Positions 35,701-44,535 are shown, numbered from the stretch's first letter. The stretch: DNA of 64,000 nt from Azospirillum thiophilum (GCF_001305595.1 NZ_CP012407.1:124001-188000); one strand, 5' to 3'. The notes: a model not told the origin generated them from the letters alone. Numbers and translations: made by a program.

Positions 35701-38700
35701 CCGCCGAGACCGTCAGCGTCGAATAGCCGTTGGTCCCCGACAGGATCAGCGTCTCCGTCCCCGTCTTGGTGAGGCCGAAGGAGTCGCCGATGGTCCCGCT
35801 CATCGTCAGGCCGCCGGCATTGACGCCGACCGCCGCCGCCGCCGTCAGCGTCACCGCCCCCGACAGCGTGTTGGTTCCGCTGACATTGTAGATCGCGCCG
35901 GAACCGGACACGCCGGTCCCTGCGGCCGACACCGCCTCCGCCAGCGTGATGCCGCCCTGCAGGCCCAGGGCGGCGCCGCTCGTCACCGTGGTTCCGCTTC
36001 CCGTCGTGCCCAGCGCGTCGGCGTGCGCCGCGATCAGCATTCCCGTGCTGACCGTGGTGGCGCCGGTGTAGCTGTTGGCGCCCGACAGGGTCAGCCCGCC
36101 CGACCCGACCTTGGTCAGGGCATAGGCGCCGGAGACCACCCCGCTCACCGTCAGGGAGTCCGTGCCGTTGTAGGCGCCGATGGCGGCGTCCGCCGCCAGG
36201 GCGATGGTGCCGGTGAGCGTGGTCGCACGTCCGTTGGCGTCGTCATTGACCTTGATGGCGCCGATCCCGGCCGAGACGCCGATGCCGCTGATGGTGAAGT
36301 TCTCGGCGATGGTCAGCCCGCCGAGCAGGCGTAGCGTCGCGCCGCTTGCCACCGTGGTGCCGCCGTCGGTGCTCCCCAGGGCGCCGTTGCTGCCGGCGAT
36401 CAGCACCCCGGTGCTGACGGTGGTGGCGCCGGTGTAGCTGTTGGTGCCCGACAGGGTCAGCGCGCTGCCGCCGGTCTTGGTCAGGGTGCCGGTGCCGGAG
36501 ATCGTGCCCGACAGGGTGGCGGTCCCGCTGGCCTCGACCGTCCCGCCGGAGTTTCCCAGCGTGATGGCGTTGTCGATGCTGCCGGTGCCAGTCAGGCCCA
36601 GCGTGCCGCCGTTCAGCGTCACCGCCCCGCTGCCCAGGTTGCCGTCGGCGGCGACGCTCAGCGTGCCGGCGCCGACCGTGGTCGTGCCGGAGAAGTTGCC
36701 GCTGTTGCCGCTGTTCGATAGGGTCAGCGTGCCGCTGCCCGCCTTGGTCAGCGCCGACGTTCCGGACAGCGCCCCCGACAGCGTCACCGCGGCGCTGTTG
36801 GTGATGGTGGAGTCCGCATTCAGGTCGATGGCGTTGTCGATGGTGGTGGCGCCGGTGACCGACAGGCTGCCGCCGTTCAGCGCGACCGTGCCGGTGCCCA
36901 GGTTGGCGTCGCCCGCCACCGACAGCGTGCCGGCGCTGACGGTGATGGTGTTGATACCGGTGCCGCTGGTGCCGCCGGTCGCGGTGTTGTTGGTACCGCC
37001 CAGCACCAGCGTGCCGACGCCGCTCTTGGTCAGGGCTGCGGTATCGGTGCCGTTGTCGGCCAGGGTGGAGTCGATGGTCAGCGTGTCACCCTCGCTGACG
37101 CTGACGCCGAAGCTGTTGCCCAGCGTGAAGCCGTTGGCGGCGATGGTGATCGACCGGCTGTCGGTGTCGCTGTCCATCGCCAAGGTCACCCCGTCGCGCA
37201 CCGTCAGGGTGGCGGGCAGCGTGATGGTGCCGCCCAGCGTTGTGGCGAAGCGGATGGTGACGTTGCCGGTTACGGCGTTGGCAAAGGCGATGGCCTCTTT
37301 CAGGTCCAGGCCGCCGCCGTCGGCCTTGTCGGCCGTATAGGTGCCGGCCGGTGCGCTGCTGTCGATGGCGGTGACGTCGACCGTCAGGTCGTTCGTCACG
37401 CTGATGCTGAACACCTTCTCATAGGTGGCGGTGCCGTCGCTGACCTGGATGCGGATCGAGTAGCTCTGCCCGGCGGTCAGGGTGCTGGCGTTGTTCGCCT
37501 GAAGCGCCGTGCCGGAGATGTTGAACAGGGCGTTGTCGGTGTCGCCGGTGCCGCTGACCAGCGTATAGGTGAAGGTCTGGCCGGTGTCGGCATCGGTCTT
37601 CGACAGGGTGCCGACCACCGCATTGGTGCCGTCGAAGATGGTGACGGAACTGTTCGACAGGGCGATGTCGGTCGGCGCGTCGTTGATCGAGGTGGCGGTG
37701 ACGACCGTGCTGCTGTTGGCGCTGCTGCTGGTCGTGCCGTCGCTGGCGGTCAGGGTGAAGGTGGTCTGCACCGTGCTGCCCGGCACCACCTGGTTGTTGG
37801 TGGGGGTGAAGACCAGCGCCTGCAGCAGGGTCTGCAGCCCGCCGGGCGTGGTGGCGGTCAGCGTGTAGTTGCCGGCGGTGCCGGTCAGCCCGCCGCCGGC
37901 GCTGGACAGCGTGCCGTTGGCCGCGGTGTAGGTGATGAGGACGGTGAAGGTGCCGGTGTTGTCGTCGGTGTCGCCCACCGTCACGTTGCCGAAGGGCGTG
38001 GTGGTGGCGTTGTCGTCGACGGTGCCTGCGGTGGTGAAGGTGCCGGCCAGTGCCGGCGCCTGGTTGACCGGTCCGGTCAGCACGACGTCGTTGCTGTTGC
38101 TGCCGGCGGCATAGCTGACGGCGATCGACCCGTTGTTCAGGGTCAGCGTGGCACCCGAGGCCAGCCCGGTGAAGGTGCCGGTGACGGCGTCGCTGCCGTC
38201 GTTGGAGATGATGGCGAAGCTGTCGCCGCTGGCGGTCTTGGCCGGGGAGTAGCTGCCGCCGGCGTTCAGGGTGGCGCTGCTGACGTCCACCGCCCCGGTG
38301 ACCGCCACCTGGTCATGGCTGCTGGTGCTGACCAGATCGACCGCCAGGGTGCCGCCCGACTGGATGGTCAGGCCCCCGTTGACGGACAGGGTGCCGACGC
38401 CGTTGTTGGTGCCGACGATGCCGGGGGACAGCGTGCCGCCGGACTGTACGGTCAGGCCGCCGTTGACGGTGCCCGTGCCGGCCAGCGTGCCGCCGCTGCC
38501 CACCGTGACCGCGCCGGCCGACGACCCGTTCAGGGTGCCGGTGACGATCAGGGTGCCGGCCGACAGGCTGGTGGTGCCGGTGTAGGTGCCGGTGGCGGAC
38601 AGGGTCAGCGTGCCGGCGCCCGACTTGGTCAGGCCGCCGGAGCCGCTGATGACGCCCGACAGGGTCAGGGCGTTGCCGGTGTCGACGCTGACGGTGCCGT

Positions 38701-41700
38701 GGCTGCTGCCGAGCGCGACGGCGTTGGCCAGCGTGAGGGTGCCGGTGGAGGCCAGCGTGCCGCCGTTCAGCGTGACGGTGCCGGTGCCGAGGTTGGCGGC
38801 CGCACCGACCGACAGCGTGCCGCCGGTCACCGTGGCGGCCCAGGCGGTGGCGTTGTTGGTGCCGGACAGGGTCAGCGTGCCGCTGCCGCTCTTGGTCAGC
38901 GTGTTGGTCCCGGCGGCGATGGTGCCGGACAGGGTCAGCGCGTCGGCCGTGCTGACCGTGCCGCCGCCGGTGCCGACGGTCAGGCCGTTGGCCAGCGTGA
39001 CGCTGCTGCCGGTCACCTCCAGCGTGCCGCCGTCGCTCAGCGTGATGTCGGCGCTGCTGATGTTGCCGGACCCGGCGATCGACAGTGTGCCGGCGCTGAC
39101 CGTTGTGGTGCCGGTGTAGCTGTTGGCGCCCGACAGCGCCACCGTGCCCGCCCCCACCTTGGTCAGAGTGTAGCCGCCGGAGATCGCGCCGGAGATCGTC
39201 AGCGTGTCGCCGGCGGTGTAGGAACCGATGCCGGCGTCGGCGGCCAGCGTGACGGTGCCGCTGAGGGTGGCGCTGCCGGTGCCGCCCCCGTTGACCTTCA
39301 CGGCACCGACGTCCGAGCCGGAGATCGAGACCCCGCTGCCGCTGATCGTCAGGTTCTCGGCGACGGTCAGGCCGCTGTCGATGCGCAGGGTGGCGCCGCT
39401 GGCCACCGTGGTGCCGCCCGCCGTGGTCCCCAGCGCGTTGGCGTGGGTGATGTAGACGATGTTGGCGTTGATGTTGGTGGCGCCGGTGTAGGTGTTGTTC
39501 CCGCCGAGCGTCAGCATCTGCCCGCCGGTCTTGGTCAGCGAGCCCGACCCGCTGATGATCCCCGACAGGATGGCGCCGCTGCTGGAGACGTTGATCGTGC
39601 CGCCCGACGCCCCCAGCGCGATGGCGTTGTCGATGGTGCCGTTCACGTTGGCGAGGACGAGCGTGCCGCCGTTCAGCGTCAGCGTGCCGCCCATCAGGTG
39701 ATCGTCGTTGCCGATCGACAGCGTGCCGTCCGACACCGTGATGCCGCCGGTCAACCCGGCCTCGTTGCCGGTGTTCGACAGGGTCAGGGTGCCGGCGCCG
39801 CTCTTGGTCAGCGCCTGCGCGCCGCCGGAGAAGGCGCCCGACATGGTGACGGCGGCGCTGTTGGAGATCGTGGCATTGCCCGACAGCGCCACGGCGTTGT
39901 CGATGGTGGTGGCGCCGGTGACCGCCAGCGTGGCTCCCGCCGCCAGCGTGACCGTGCCGCCCACCAGCGCGTTGTCGTCGGCCACCGCAAGCGTGCCGTC
40001 CGAGACCGTGACGCCGCCGGTCAGCCCGGCCTCGTTGCCGGTGTTCGACAGGGTCAGGGTGCCGCTGCCGCTCTTGGTCAGCGCCTGCGCGCCGCCGGAG
40101 AAGGCGCCCGACATGGTGACCGCGGCGTCGGTCCGGACGGTGGCCGCACCCGACAGCGCGACGGCATTGGTCAGCGTCGCCGCCCCGGTCACCTGCAGGG
40201 TGGTGTCGGCGGCCAGCGAGATCGTGCCGGTGCCGATGTTGGTCTGGCTGCCGATCACCAGCGAACCGGCGCCGATCGTCGCCGCCCAGGCCGACCCGCT
40301 GTTGGTCCCCGACAGGGTGAGCGCGCCGGTGCCGCTCTTGGTCAGGGTGTTGGTGCCGGCGGCGATGTTCCCCGACAGGGTCACGGCGGCGCTGTTGGAG
40401 ATGGTGCCGCCGCTGCTGAGCGTAAGGGCATTGCCCAGGGTCATGGCGCCGGTGAGGTCCAGCGAGCCGCCGCTGAGCGTGATCGTGCCGGTGCTGATGT
40501 TGTTGGCCGCACCGATGCTGAGCGTACCGGCCGAGACATCCAGGCTGCCGCTGTGGGTGTTCGTCCCCGACAAGGTCAGCGTGCCGGCCCCCGCCTTGGT
40601 CAGCGCCCCCGTCCCGGAGATCACCCCGGACAAGGTCAGCGCGGAGCCGTTGGAAATGGTCGCGGCGCCGTTCACCACGATGCTTTCGTCAAGTGCCGTG
40701 GCGTTGGAGATGGCGAGCGTGCCGCCGTTCAACGTCACCGTCCCCAAACCGAGACTTTCACCCGTCGACGTGGCGTTGACCGTGCCGCTGTTGATCGTCC
40801 AGCCGCCTTCGAGAGCATCGTTGTTGTTCGACACCGTCATGCTGCCGGCGCCGCTCTTGGTCACCGGCCCATCGCCGGAAACCCCGTTGGACAGCGTCAG
40901 GTGTCCGCTGCCGGTCTGCAGGAAGGTGGCGCCGCCGGTCCCGATCGCGAATGTGTTGTCGACGGTCAGGACGTTGGCGGCGGTGGCGAAGACGCTACCG
41001 CCGCGCAAGGTGACGTTGCCGTCGCCGAGATTGCTGTCGCTGGAGATGGACAGCGTGCCGCCGGTGACGGTGGTGGTGCCGGAATAGCTGTTGGTTCCCG
41101 ACAGGGTCAGCGTGCCCGACCCGCTCCGCGCCAGGTTGCCCGCTCCTTCGATCACGTTGGCGATCGACTGGGTGTCCCCCGATCCGCCGGAGATGGTCAG
41201 CGTCTTGCCGCTGGCGATCGAGATGGTGTCGCCGGCGGCGGCCGCCGACAGGGCCAGCGTGTTGATCGAATCGGCGTCGAAGGTGATGTTTTCCGAGATG
41301 GCGAGCGAGCCGAGCGACAGCTGGATGCCCCCGACGTTGAACGAGATGGTGGCGCCGCCGGCTTGGGCGTTGGCGATGGCCACCGCCTCGCGCAGCGACA
41401 GGCCGGTGCCGTCGTTCAGTTCCGTGGTGTAGCTCGCCGTCCCTGCCGCCTCGTCCGTCGCCGTGGTGACGATCAGCGAGCTGGAGACGGTGACGGTCAG
41501 CGTCTGGTCGGTGGTCGCGCTGTTGGCGTCGGTCGCCCGCACCACCAGCGTGTAGGTTCCCGGCGTCAGGTTGGCGGCGTTGCCGGCGGTGACCGCCCCG
41601 CCGGCGCTGACCGAGAACAGGGTGAACGGGCTGCCCGAGGTGGCGCTGTTGACGCTGACCAGCGAATAGGTGATCGCGTCGCTTTCCGGATCGGTCGCGG

Positions 41701-44479
41701 TCAGCGTCTTCACCGCAGCGCTGGTCCCGTCGAAGGTGCTGACCGACGCGGTGTTCGTCGAGGTGAAGGTCGGCGCGCCGTTGACCGCGGTGACGGCGAC
41801 GGTGCGGGTCGCCGCCGTGGCGGCGTTGCCGGCGCCGTCGGTCAGGTTGAAGGTGACCGTGCGGTTCGAGGTGCCGGGATTGTTGGAGGTGTTGTTGTAC
41901 CGGATGGCGGCGACGGTGTCCTGGATGTTCTGCGCCGTCGCCGAGGACAGGAAGGTGATGGTCCAGGTGGTGCCGTTGGTGACGCTGGAGGTGGTCACCG
42001 TGCCGATGTTGGTGGTGCCCGACCGCAGGTCGGTGCCGTTGATGTTGATGCCGGTGCTGGTGCCGGTCGGCAGCGACAGCGTGTCGGCCGCTTCGTTGTT
42101 GGCGGTGATCTGCACGGTCAGCACCGACCCGCCGGGGGTTCCCGCCTCCGTCAGCGTGGCGGTGGAATCTAGCGCGGTCGCCGCGCCATTTTCGGTGTAG
42201 GCGAGCGCCGTCCCGTTGGAGATGGTCAGTACCGGCGCGGTGGTGTCGATGGTGATGCTGTTGGAGGATGCGGCGCTGACGTTGCCGGCCGCGTCCACGG
42301 AGTAGATCTTGTAGGTGCCGTCGGCCAGCCCGGTGGTGGCGATGCTGGTGTTGGTGTTGGCGGTGGCGACCGTGGCCTTCTTCGCCGTGGCGGCGGTGAC
42401 CAGCGCCTCCAGCGAGGCCTGATCGGTGATGGTGGCGGAGGACAGCACGAGATAGACCGTGCCGGTCTCCGTGCTCTGCGCCGTGCCGACGCCCGCGCTG
42501 TTCTTGATCGTCGCCGTGGTCACCGACGCGGTGGGGGCGGCGGAATCGACCAGGACGTTCGCGGTGGCGCCGATGCTGTTCAGCGTCGTGGTCAGGTCGT
42601 TGCCGCCGTTCTTCAGCGTGCCGCCGTTGGCATCCAGGCTGCTGACGGCGATGCCGTCGCTGTCGGTCAGGTTCCCTTCGACGGTGTAGCTGAACACCAG
42701 CGCCGTCGTGCCGGAGCCCGACTGGTAGGTGGCGTATTTGGTGGTGCCGCCGATGTCCAACGCCAGCCGCGGCGTACCGCCGGTGGTATCGACGGTGATG
42801 GCGGCCGATGTGTTGACCGTGAAGCTGAGAGTCTGGCCCTGGACATAGGTGGCGTTCGACGGCACCGAGACGGACGACACGGTGGGACCGGCGCTGACGG
42901 TGAAGGCGCCGTCATGGTTGATGGTGGGGTCGTCGGTGCTGGTTCCGCTGTCGGCGCCGCGCACGCCGTTCTTGGCACCGCTCGAAACCGAGTCGGTAAC
43001 GGTCTGGCCGGTGGTTTCGTTCAGCTTGTAGTAATGCAGAAGCCCGGATTCCGAGCCGGCCAGTTCGGTACTGCGATTGTTGCCGATTTCGGTTGCTGTG
43101 CGGGCCGTGTTCCAGATGCGGATTTCGTCCATGACGCCGTTGAAGGAGGTGCCGCCCTGATCGGTTACATCGGCACCAAAAACAAAGCTCAGGCCAGAAT
43201 AATCTTTGAAGTTGCCGCCAGCTGACGGGCTGAACGATTGCGTGCCCTTGGATACGCCATCAACAACCATTTGGATGTTTACAGTGCTCGTATCGCCGAC
43301 TGTAAAGACAGCGGCAATGTGCGTCCACTGTCCTGTGGGTATCGTGACTGCAACGCCGGCGTTCGGGGCTTCTGTCGATGACGTGGCGATTAGTTGTCCG
43401 GAATTGTACCATAGGGTCAAGCTTCTGGTTTCTGAGCCCCCGGTATCGTTATCTATGGGAACGTCGCAACTAAATATAGTGGTGTAGTTGGTCCAGCTCG
43501 TCGGATTGACCCAGAGTTCGACGGTGAATGCAGTAAGACCATTCAGATCATTGGCGACGTTGGTAAGCGTTATCCGATCATCTGCGCCATCGAAAGTATA
43601 GGCTCGGTTGGCGCCGCTGTTCAGTTCGGTCGCGAAGAGCGACCGTGCGTCCGCCGTGAAGGGAGTGTCGGTTTCGATCGAACCGGTCTGCTCTTCCAGC
43701 GTCCAATCGCCGGTGACGTTCCGTCCACCGGTGACGTCGTTGGAGGCGGCGACATCGGCGCCGGTGGCGGAGGACAGGGCATCGAGGAAGGCGGTGCTGC
43801 CGGGTTCCGCGACATCGCAGCCGTACAGCAGCAGGTCGCCGCCGGGGCTCAGCGCGCGTCCCCATTGTGCCAGCGAGTCGCGCAGGCCGTCGATGGCGGC
43901 GGCATCGACGCGGTCGGCCCCCAGCGTCACGAACCCGGAACCACCGTGCGACACGATGTGGATGGCGTCATAGCCGCTGTGGGTCTGCGCCCATTGGGCG
44001 ATCTGGGCGACGCCGCTGGAATTGCCGTCCAGCAGAACGACCTCCACCCCCGCCTTGGCCCCGTCGATCAGCGTCTGGTAATCGGCGACGTTCGATTCGA
44101 TGAAGACGACTTCGCGTCTGCCATCGTTCTGCGCCGGGTCGGCGGCGCGGATTTCCACCGGGGGCGGAACCGGGGCGGTCGGGGCTGCGGGTGCCGCCAC
44201 CGGGGCGGCGGCCTGCGGCGCTTCGGAGGATGGCTGCCCGGCCGGGTGATCCGGGCCGGTGTCCGCCGGGTGGTCCGCAGCATGATCGGTTGCGGGGTCG
44301 GGGGGCGCCACCGCCGCCGGGTCGGCGACGGCGGCCCCGGCGGCATCGAACATGAATCGGGGTTCCAGCGCGAAGGCCATCGGGGCCTTGCCCGCCGTCC
44401 GCAGCACCTTGCCGTCCGCCCTGCCGCCTGCGGCACCGGTCTTCGCAGCACCCGTCTTCCGCCCGAACATCGATTTCAT
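29765..44479 (-). CDS. Giant surface protein: LEPR motif, DUF4347, LamG, beta-strand repeats, Ig-like domains
   Basis: 4904 residues from ATG 44479 (ATG 44470, with GGGGA before it, is equally possible). Order: N-terminal 'ALEPRFMFDAAG' (LEPR-type export-associated motif) at residues 37-48; Pro/Ala linker; DUF4347 at about 122-275 ('VVFIESNVADYQTLI', 'IHIVSHGGSG', 'LLLYGCDVA'); LamG-like at 290-490; Ig/cadherin-like segments to about 1020; a long block of autotransporter-associated beta-strand repeats ('GTLTLSGTNSYTGATTVSAG' type) to about 3660, interrupted near 2060-2460; more Ig-like domains to 4460; then a Gly/Gln/Pro-rich tail. There is no C-terminal beta-barrel and no clear RTX block, so it is not a self-exporting autotransporter. 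It heads the operon with TolC, two adaptors and the M50 gene, and probably acts as an adhesin or matrix protein. Confidence 0.9.
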   Translation of the reverse strand: MKSMFGRKTGAAKTGAAGGRADGKVLRTAGKAPMAFALEPRFMFDAAGAAVADPAAVAPPDPATDHAADHPADTGPDHPAGQPSSEAPQAAAPVAAPAAPTAPVPPPVEIRAADPAQNDGRREVVFIESNVADYQTLIDGAKAGVEVVLLDGNSSGVAQIAQWAQTHSGYDAIHIVSHGGSGFVTLGADRVDAAAIDGLRDSLAQWGRALSPGGDLLLYGCDVAEPGSTAFLDALSSATGADVAASNDVTGGRNVTGDWTLEEQTGSIETDTPFTADARSLFATELNSGANRAYTFDGADDRITLTNVANDLNGLTAFTVELWVNPTSWTNYTTIFSCDVPIDNDTGGSETRSLTLWYNSGQLIATSSTEAPNAGVAVTIPTGQWTHIAAVFTVGDTSTVNIQMVVDGVSKGTQSFSPSAGGNFKDYSGLSFVFGADVTDQGGTSFNGVMDEIRIWNTARTATEIGNNRSTELAGSESGLLHYYKLNETTGQTVTDSVSSGAKNGVRGADSGTSTDDPTINHDGAFTVSAGPTVSSVSVPSNATYVQGQTLSFTVNTSAAITVDTTGGTPRLALDIGGTTKYATYQSGSGTTALVFSYTVEGNLTDSDGIAVSSLDANGGTLKNGGNDLTTTLNSIGATANVLVDSAAPTASVTTATIKNSAGVGTAQSTETGTVYLVLSSATITDQASLEALVTAATAKKATVATANTNTSIATTGLADGTYKIYSVDAAGNVSAASSNSITIDTTAPVLTISNGTALAYTENGAATALDSTATLTEAGTPGGSVLTVQITANNEAADTLSLPTGTSTGININGTDLRSGTTNIGTVTTSSVTNGTTWTITFLSSATAQNIQDTVAAIRYNNTSNNPGTSNRTVTFNLTDGAGNAATAATRTVAVTAVNGAPTFTSTNTASVSTFDGTSAAVKTLTATDPESDAITYSLVSVNSATSGSPFTLFSVSAGGAVTAGNAANLTPGTYTLVVRATDANSATTDQTLTVTVSSSLIVTTATDEAAGTASYTTELNDGTGLSLREAVAIANAQAGGATISFNVGGIQLSLGSLAISENITFDADSINTLALSAAAAGDTISIASGKTLTISGGSGDTQSIANVIEGAGNLARSGSGTLTLSGTNSYSGTTTVTGGTLSISSDSNLGDGNVTLRGGSVFATAANVLTVDNTFAIGTGGATFLQTGSGHLTLSNGVSGDGPVTKSGAGSMTVSNNNDALEGGWTINSGTVNATSTGESLGLGTVTLNGGTLAISNATALDESIVVNGAATISNGSALTLSGVISGTGALTKAGAGTLTLSGTNTHSGSLDVSAGTLSIGAANNISTGTITLSGGSLDLTGAMTLGNALTLSSGGTISNSAAVTLSGNIAAGTNTLTKSGTGALTLSGTNSGSAWAATIGAGSLVIGSQTNIGTGTISLAADTTLQVTGAATLTNAVALSGAATVRTDAAVTMSGAFSGGAQALTKSGSGTLTLSNTGNEAGLTGGVTVSDGTLAVADDNALVGGTVTLAAGATLAVTGATTIDNAVALSGNATISNSAAVTMSGAFSGGAQALTKSGAGTLTLSNTGNEAGLTGGITVSDGTLSIGNDDHLMGGTLTLNGGTLVLANVNGTIDNAIALGASGGTINVSSSGAILSGIISGSGSLTKTGGQMLTLGGNNTYTGATNINANIVYITHANALGTTAGGTTVASGATLRIDSGLTVAENLTISGSGVSISGSDVGAVKVNGGGTGSATLSGTVTLAADAGIGSYTAGDTLTISGAISGGYTLTKVGAGTVALSGANSYTGTTTVSAGTLSIAGSGNISSADITLSDGGTLEVTGSSVTLANGLTVGTGGGTVSTADALTLSGTIAAGTNTLTKSGSGTLTLSGTNNATAWAATVTGGTLSVGAAANLGTGTVTLNGGTLASTGTLTLANAVALGSSHGTVSVDTGNALTLSGVISGSGGLTKSGAGTLTLSATGTYTGTTSLSAGTLIVTGTLNGSSAGAVTVGSGGTLAGTGTVNGGLTVQSGGTLSPGIVGTNNGVGTLSVNGGLTIQSGGTLAVDLVSTSSHDQVAVTGAVDVSSATLNAGGSYSPAKTASGDSFAIISNDGSDAVTGTFTGLASGATLTLNNGSIAVSYAAGSNSNDVVLTGPVNQAPALAGTFTTAGTVDDNATTTPFGNVTVGDTDDNTGTFTVLITYTAANGTLSSAGGGLTGTAGNYTLTATTPGGLQTLLQALVFTPTNNQVVPGSTVQTTFTLTASDGTTSSSANSSTVVTATSINDAPTDIALSNSSVTIFDGTNAVVGTLSKTDADTGQTFTYTLVSGTGDTDNALFNISGTALQANNASTLTAGQSYSIRIQVSDGTATYEKVFSISVTNDLTVDVTAIDSSAPAGTYTADKADGGGLDLKEAIAFANAVTGNVTIRFATTLGGTITLPATLTVRDGVTLAMDSDTDSRSITIAANGFTLGNSFGVSVSEGDTLTIDSTLADNGTDTAALTKSGVGTLVLGGTNNTATGGTSGTGINTITVSAGTLSVAGDANLGTGTVALNGGSLSVTGATTIDNAIDLNADSTITNSAAVTLSGALSGTSALTKAGSGTLTLSNSGNSGNFSGTTTVGAGTLSVAADGNLGSGAVTLNGGTLGLTGTGSIDNAITLGNSGGTVEASGTATLSGTISGTGTLTKTGGSALTLSGTNSYTGATTVSTGVLIAGSNGALGSTDGGTTVASGATLRLLGGLTIAENFTISGIGVSAGIGAIKVNDDANGRATTLTGTIALAADAAIGAYNGTDSLTVSGVVSGAYALTKVGSGGLTLSGANSYTGATTVSTGMLIAAHADALGTTGSGTTVTSGAALGLQGGITLAEAVSAAGTGVSGSGAIYNVSGTNTLSGAVTLTAAAAVGVNAGGLTMSGTIGDSFGLTKTGTETLILSGTNGYSTLTVSAGTVGIAADGNLGSGTVSLAAGSTLQVTGATTIDNAVALTGSAAVRTDAAVTIGGNITGNSYTLTKSGSGTLTLSGTNNSSGSGVSGITVTAGTLAVGASANLGQTTLTLDGGTLASTAAFSSGNGVTLGSGGGTIDVSAGAVTLSGTVSGTGGLSIASTDGGNALGLSGTNTYTGGTTLGGGILQFGNDAAVGTGTLTINGGKVRGSDTTARTIANNLVLGGTMTMSGSAALTFTGSVDLGGATRTVDNTITEALTLSGAVSNGALTVANTSTGALVLGGTNSMTGITVSSGTLSVAAADNLGSGTVTLNGGALSITGATTIANAIALSDGSTISNSAAATLSGVLSGSGALTKTGSGTLTLSGTNTHTGAVTVSAGTLAASGGSAIGDTSAVTVASGATLSLVVGNEAIGSLAGAGSVVLSYRLTVGDNSSTTFSGVISSTNSSGLTKTGTGTLTLSGANSYTGATTVSAGTLALTGNSAIADTNAVTVASGATLSVSGTETVGSIAGAGAIVLVGTLEAGGNNTSTEFSGVISGSGGGSLTKQGSGTLTLSGANTHNGGTTISAGTIIAASTGGLGESGVELAAGTTLSFAVTGSFGNYIQQSGVATINVGSGYTATLSNVISGNHGFTKTGTGTLALATGGSPDPGTTTVSAGTLLLTGGGSYDGAITVNSGATLAGTALLYGTLTIDAGGTLAPGVAGTNNGIGSLTVNGNLSMSGTLAVEIAGTAAGSYDQVIVSGGVTLASGSSAVTVARVNSFAAVNAATYTVIDQTGVGAVSSTLSGLAQGDTLSTNGDLYTVDYVGGTGNDLVLTSLVNPTVSSVTATTADGTYKAGSTVTITVTFTRAVTVTGTPALALGLTSRSATYSGGSGTTTLTFTYTVQDGDNSADLDYASTGALTLNGGSIADSSTTLDAILTLAAPGAANSLGANKAIVIDTAAPTVSAVSAVNGTYRAGETIDVTVTFSEAVTVTGTPTFGITLDDGTVVQATYLSGSGGTALTFRYTVGTNLTDADGIGIGASISGGSIADLIGNSAIRTLNNVAGMGAVRIDSVHPTVTNVTAGTENGTYTTGETISIQVTFSEAVTVNGTPTLALNTGRTATYSSGAGTNTLTFTYTVQAGDTAADLDAVGTSALAGSITDIAGNAGVLTLTMPGDVRSLGLNKNIAIDTTAPTISSIVAPTDGTYGVGRTMSFFVQTSEVVIVNGVPTITLDVGGQTRQAVYNPAASSGTVLRFDYVVQAGDADADGIAVTGLNYNGGSITDRARIPLPATLTGMPGLQNVLVDTVAPATPSVPVLASGQDTGVSTTDGLTNLDRPTVGGTAEAGSTVTVLIDGVAVGTTIAGSDGNWSFTPTTPLADGTHAITGRATDPAGNSSGTSAALTLTVDATPPVLSPPAIAGGIDNSANVTPIDRPTLTGTADPNSTVTVIIDGVTVGTATAGSDGAWSFAVTTPLTNGTHSVVTTATDSAGNIGRSGTLSLTVDTQAPTVSAGGTAPTLSAGGTATLGSAVSLSDASSLNRVTVTLTDARSGDELVIGALPAGITATRDGNSIVLTGVASAADYQAAVQAIGLRSSATDPSFAGAATSRSISIQARDLAGNSSAAATVTVTVARASTTTTNTTPVTTTPVTVSGNGPSQSGSSTTGSSSNGPSSSSSSNSPLGGSGSTGSGPTLPGGNGGNSGGTPGSSSSTDVGRSVTLNSIGGGSSSTDAGRSVTLNSIGGGSSSTDAGRSVTLNSIGGGSRVGSGSGLGGSGLGGGLGGGLGGVLGGSGLGGGLNGGGLGSSGLGSNGLGSGLGTGGTPGGTGTGAGTGAGTGGATRNTGGSQTGQGTPGQSTPGQTGTQDNGLNNGQGQGQGQGLGQERGNGLGTGQGRGPAAGQPGSQGPQGQQGQGQGQGEQQGQPQNQNQPQNQSAPQDGGGTPADGAGQPAERGTDDRAEIMPASPGFARQVARAHGGPAGATDLLAALASHILPDSWAA
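30481..30642 (-). repeat. Three 54-bp tandem repeats in the tail of the giant gene
   Basis: A 54-bp unit recurs at about 30484, 30538 and 30592 with very few changes. It encodes an 18-residue unit of the form SSSTD-GRSVTLNSIGGG in the Gly/Ser-rich tail. Near-identity of the copies suggests recent expansion or gene conversion. A longer duplication of about 270 bp in the beta-strand-repeat block (around 39,750-40,120) is a second sign of recombination in this gene. Confidence 0.85.
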
Positions 44480-44518
44480 CCCCGCACCCGTAGGAAACCC
44501 GAGAATTAGCACTCTATG

Positions 44519-44535
44519 ATCAATTCTAGATTGAT
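44519..44535. promoter_or_regulatory. Inverted repeat upstream of the giant gene (possible operator)
   Basis: Perfect 6-bp arms ATCAAT and ATTGAT flank a 5-base spacer TCTAG, about 40 bases upstream of the giant gene's ATG. The size and position suit a dimeric repressor or activator site. The regulator is not identified. Confidence 0.35.

Noticed and set aside
29678..42172. Several very long plus-strand open frames opposite the giant gene (up to 1285 codons)
   Set aside because: They mirror the repeat structure of the minus-strand gene, lack ribosome sites and domains, and follow its codon phase.
29765..44479. Classical type V autotransporter
   Set aside because: The beta-strand repeats suggest it, but no C-terminal beta-barrel and no TpsB partner gene are present.
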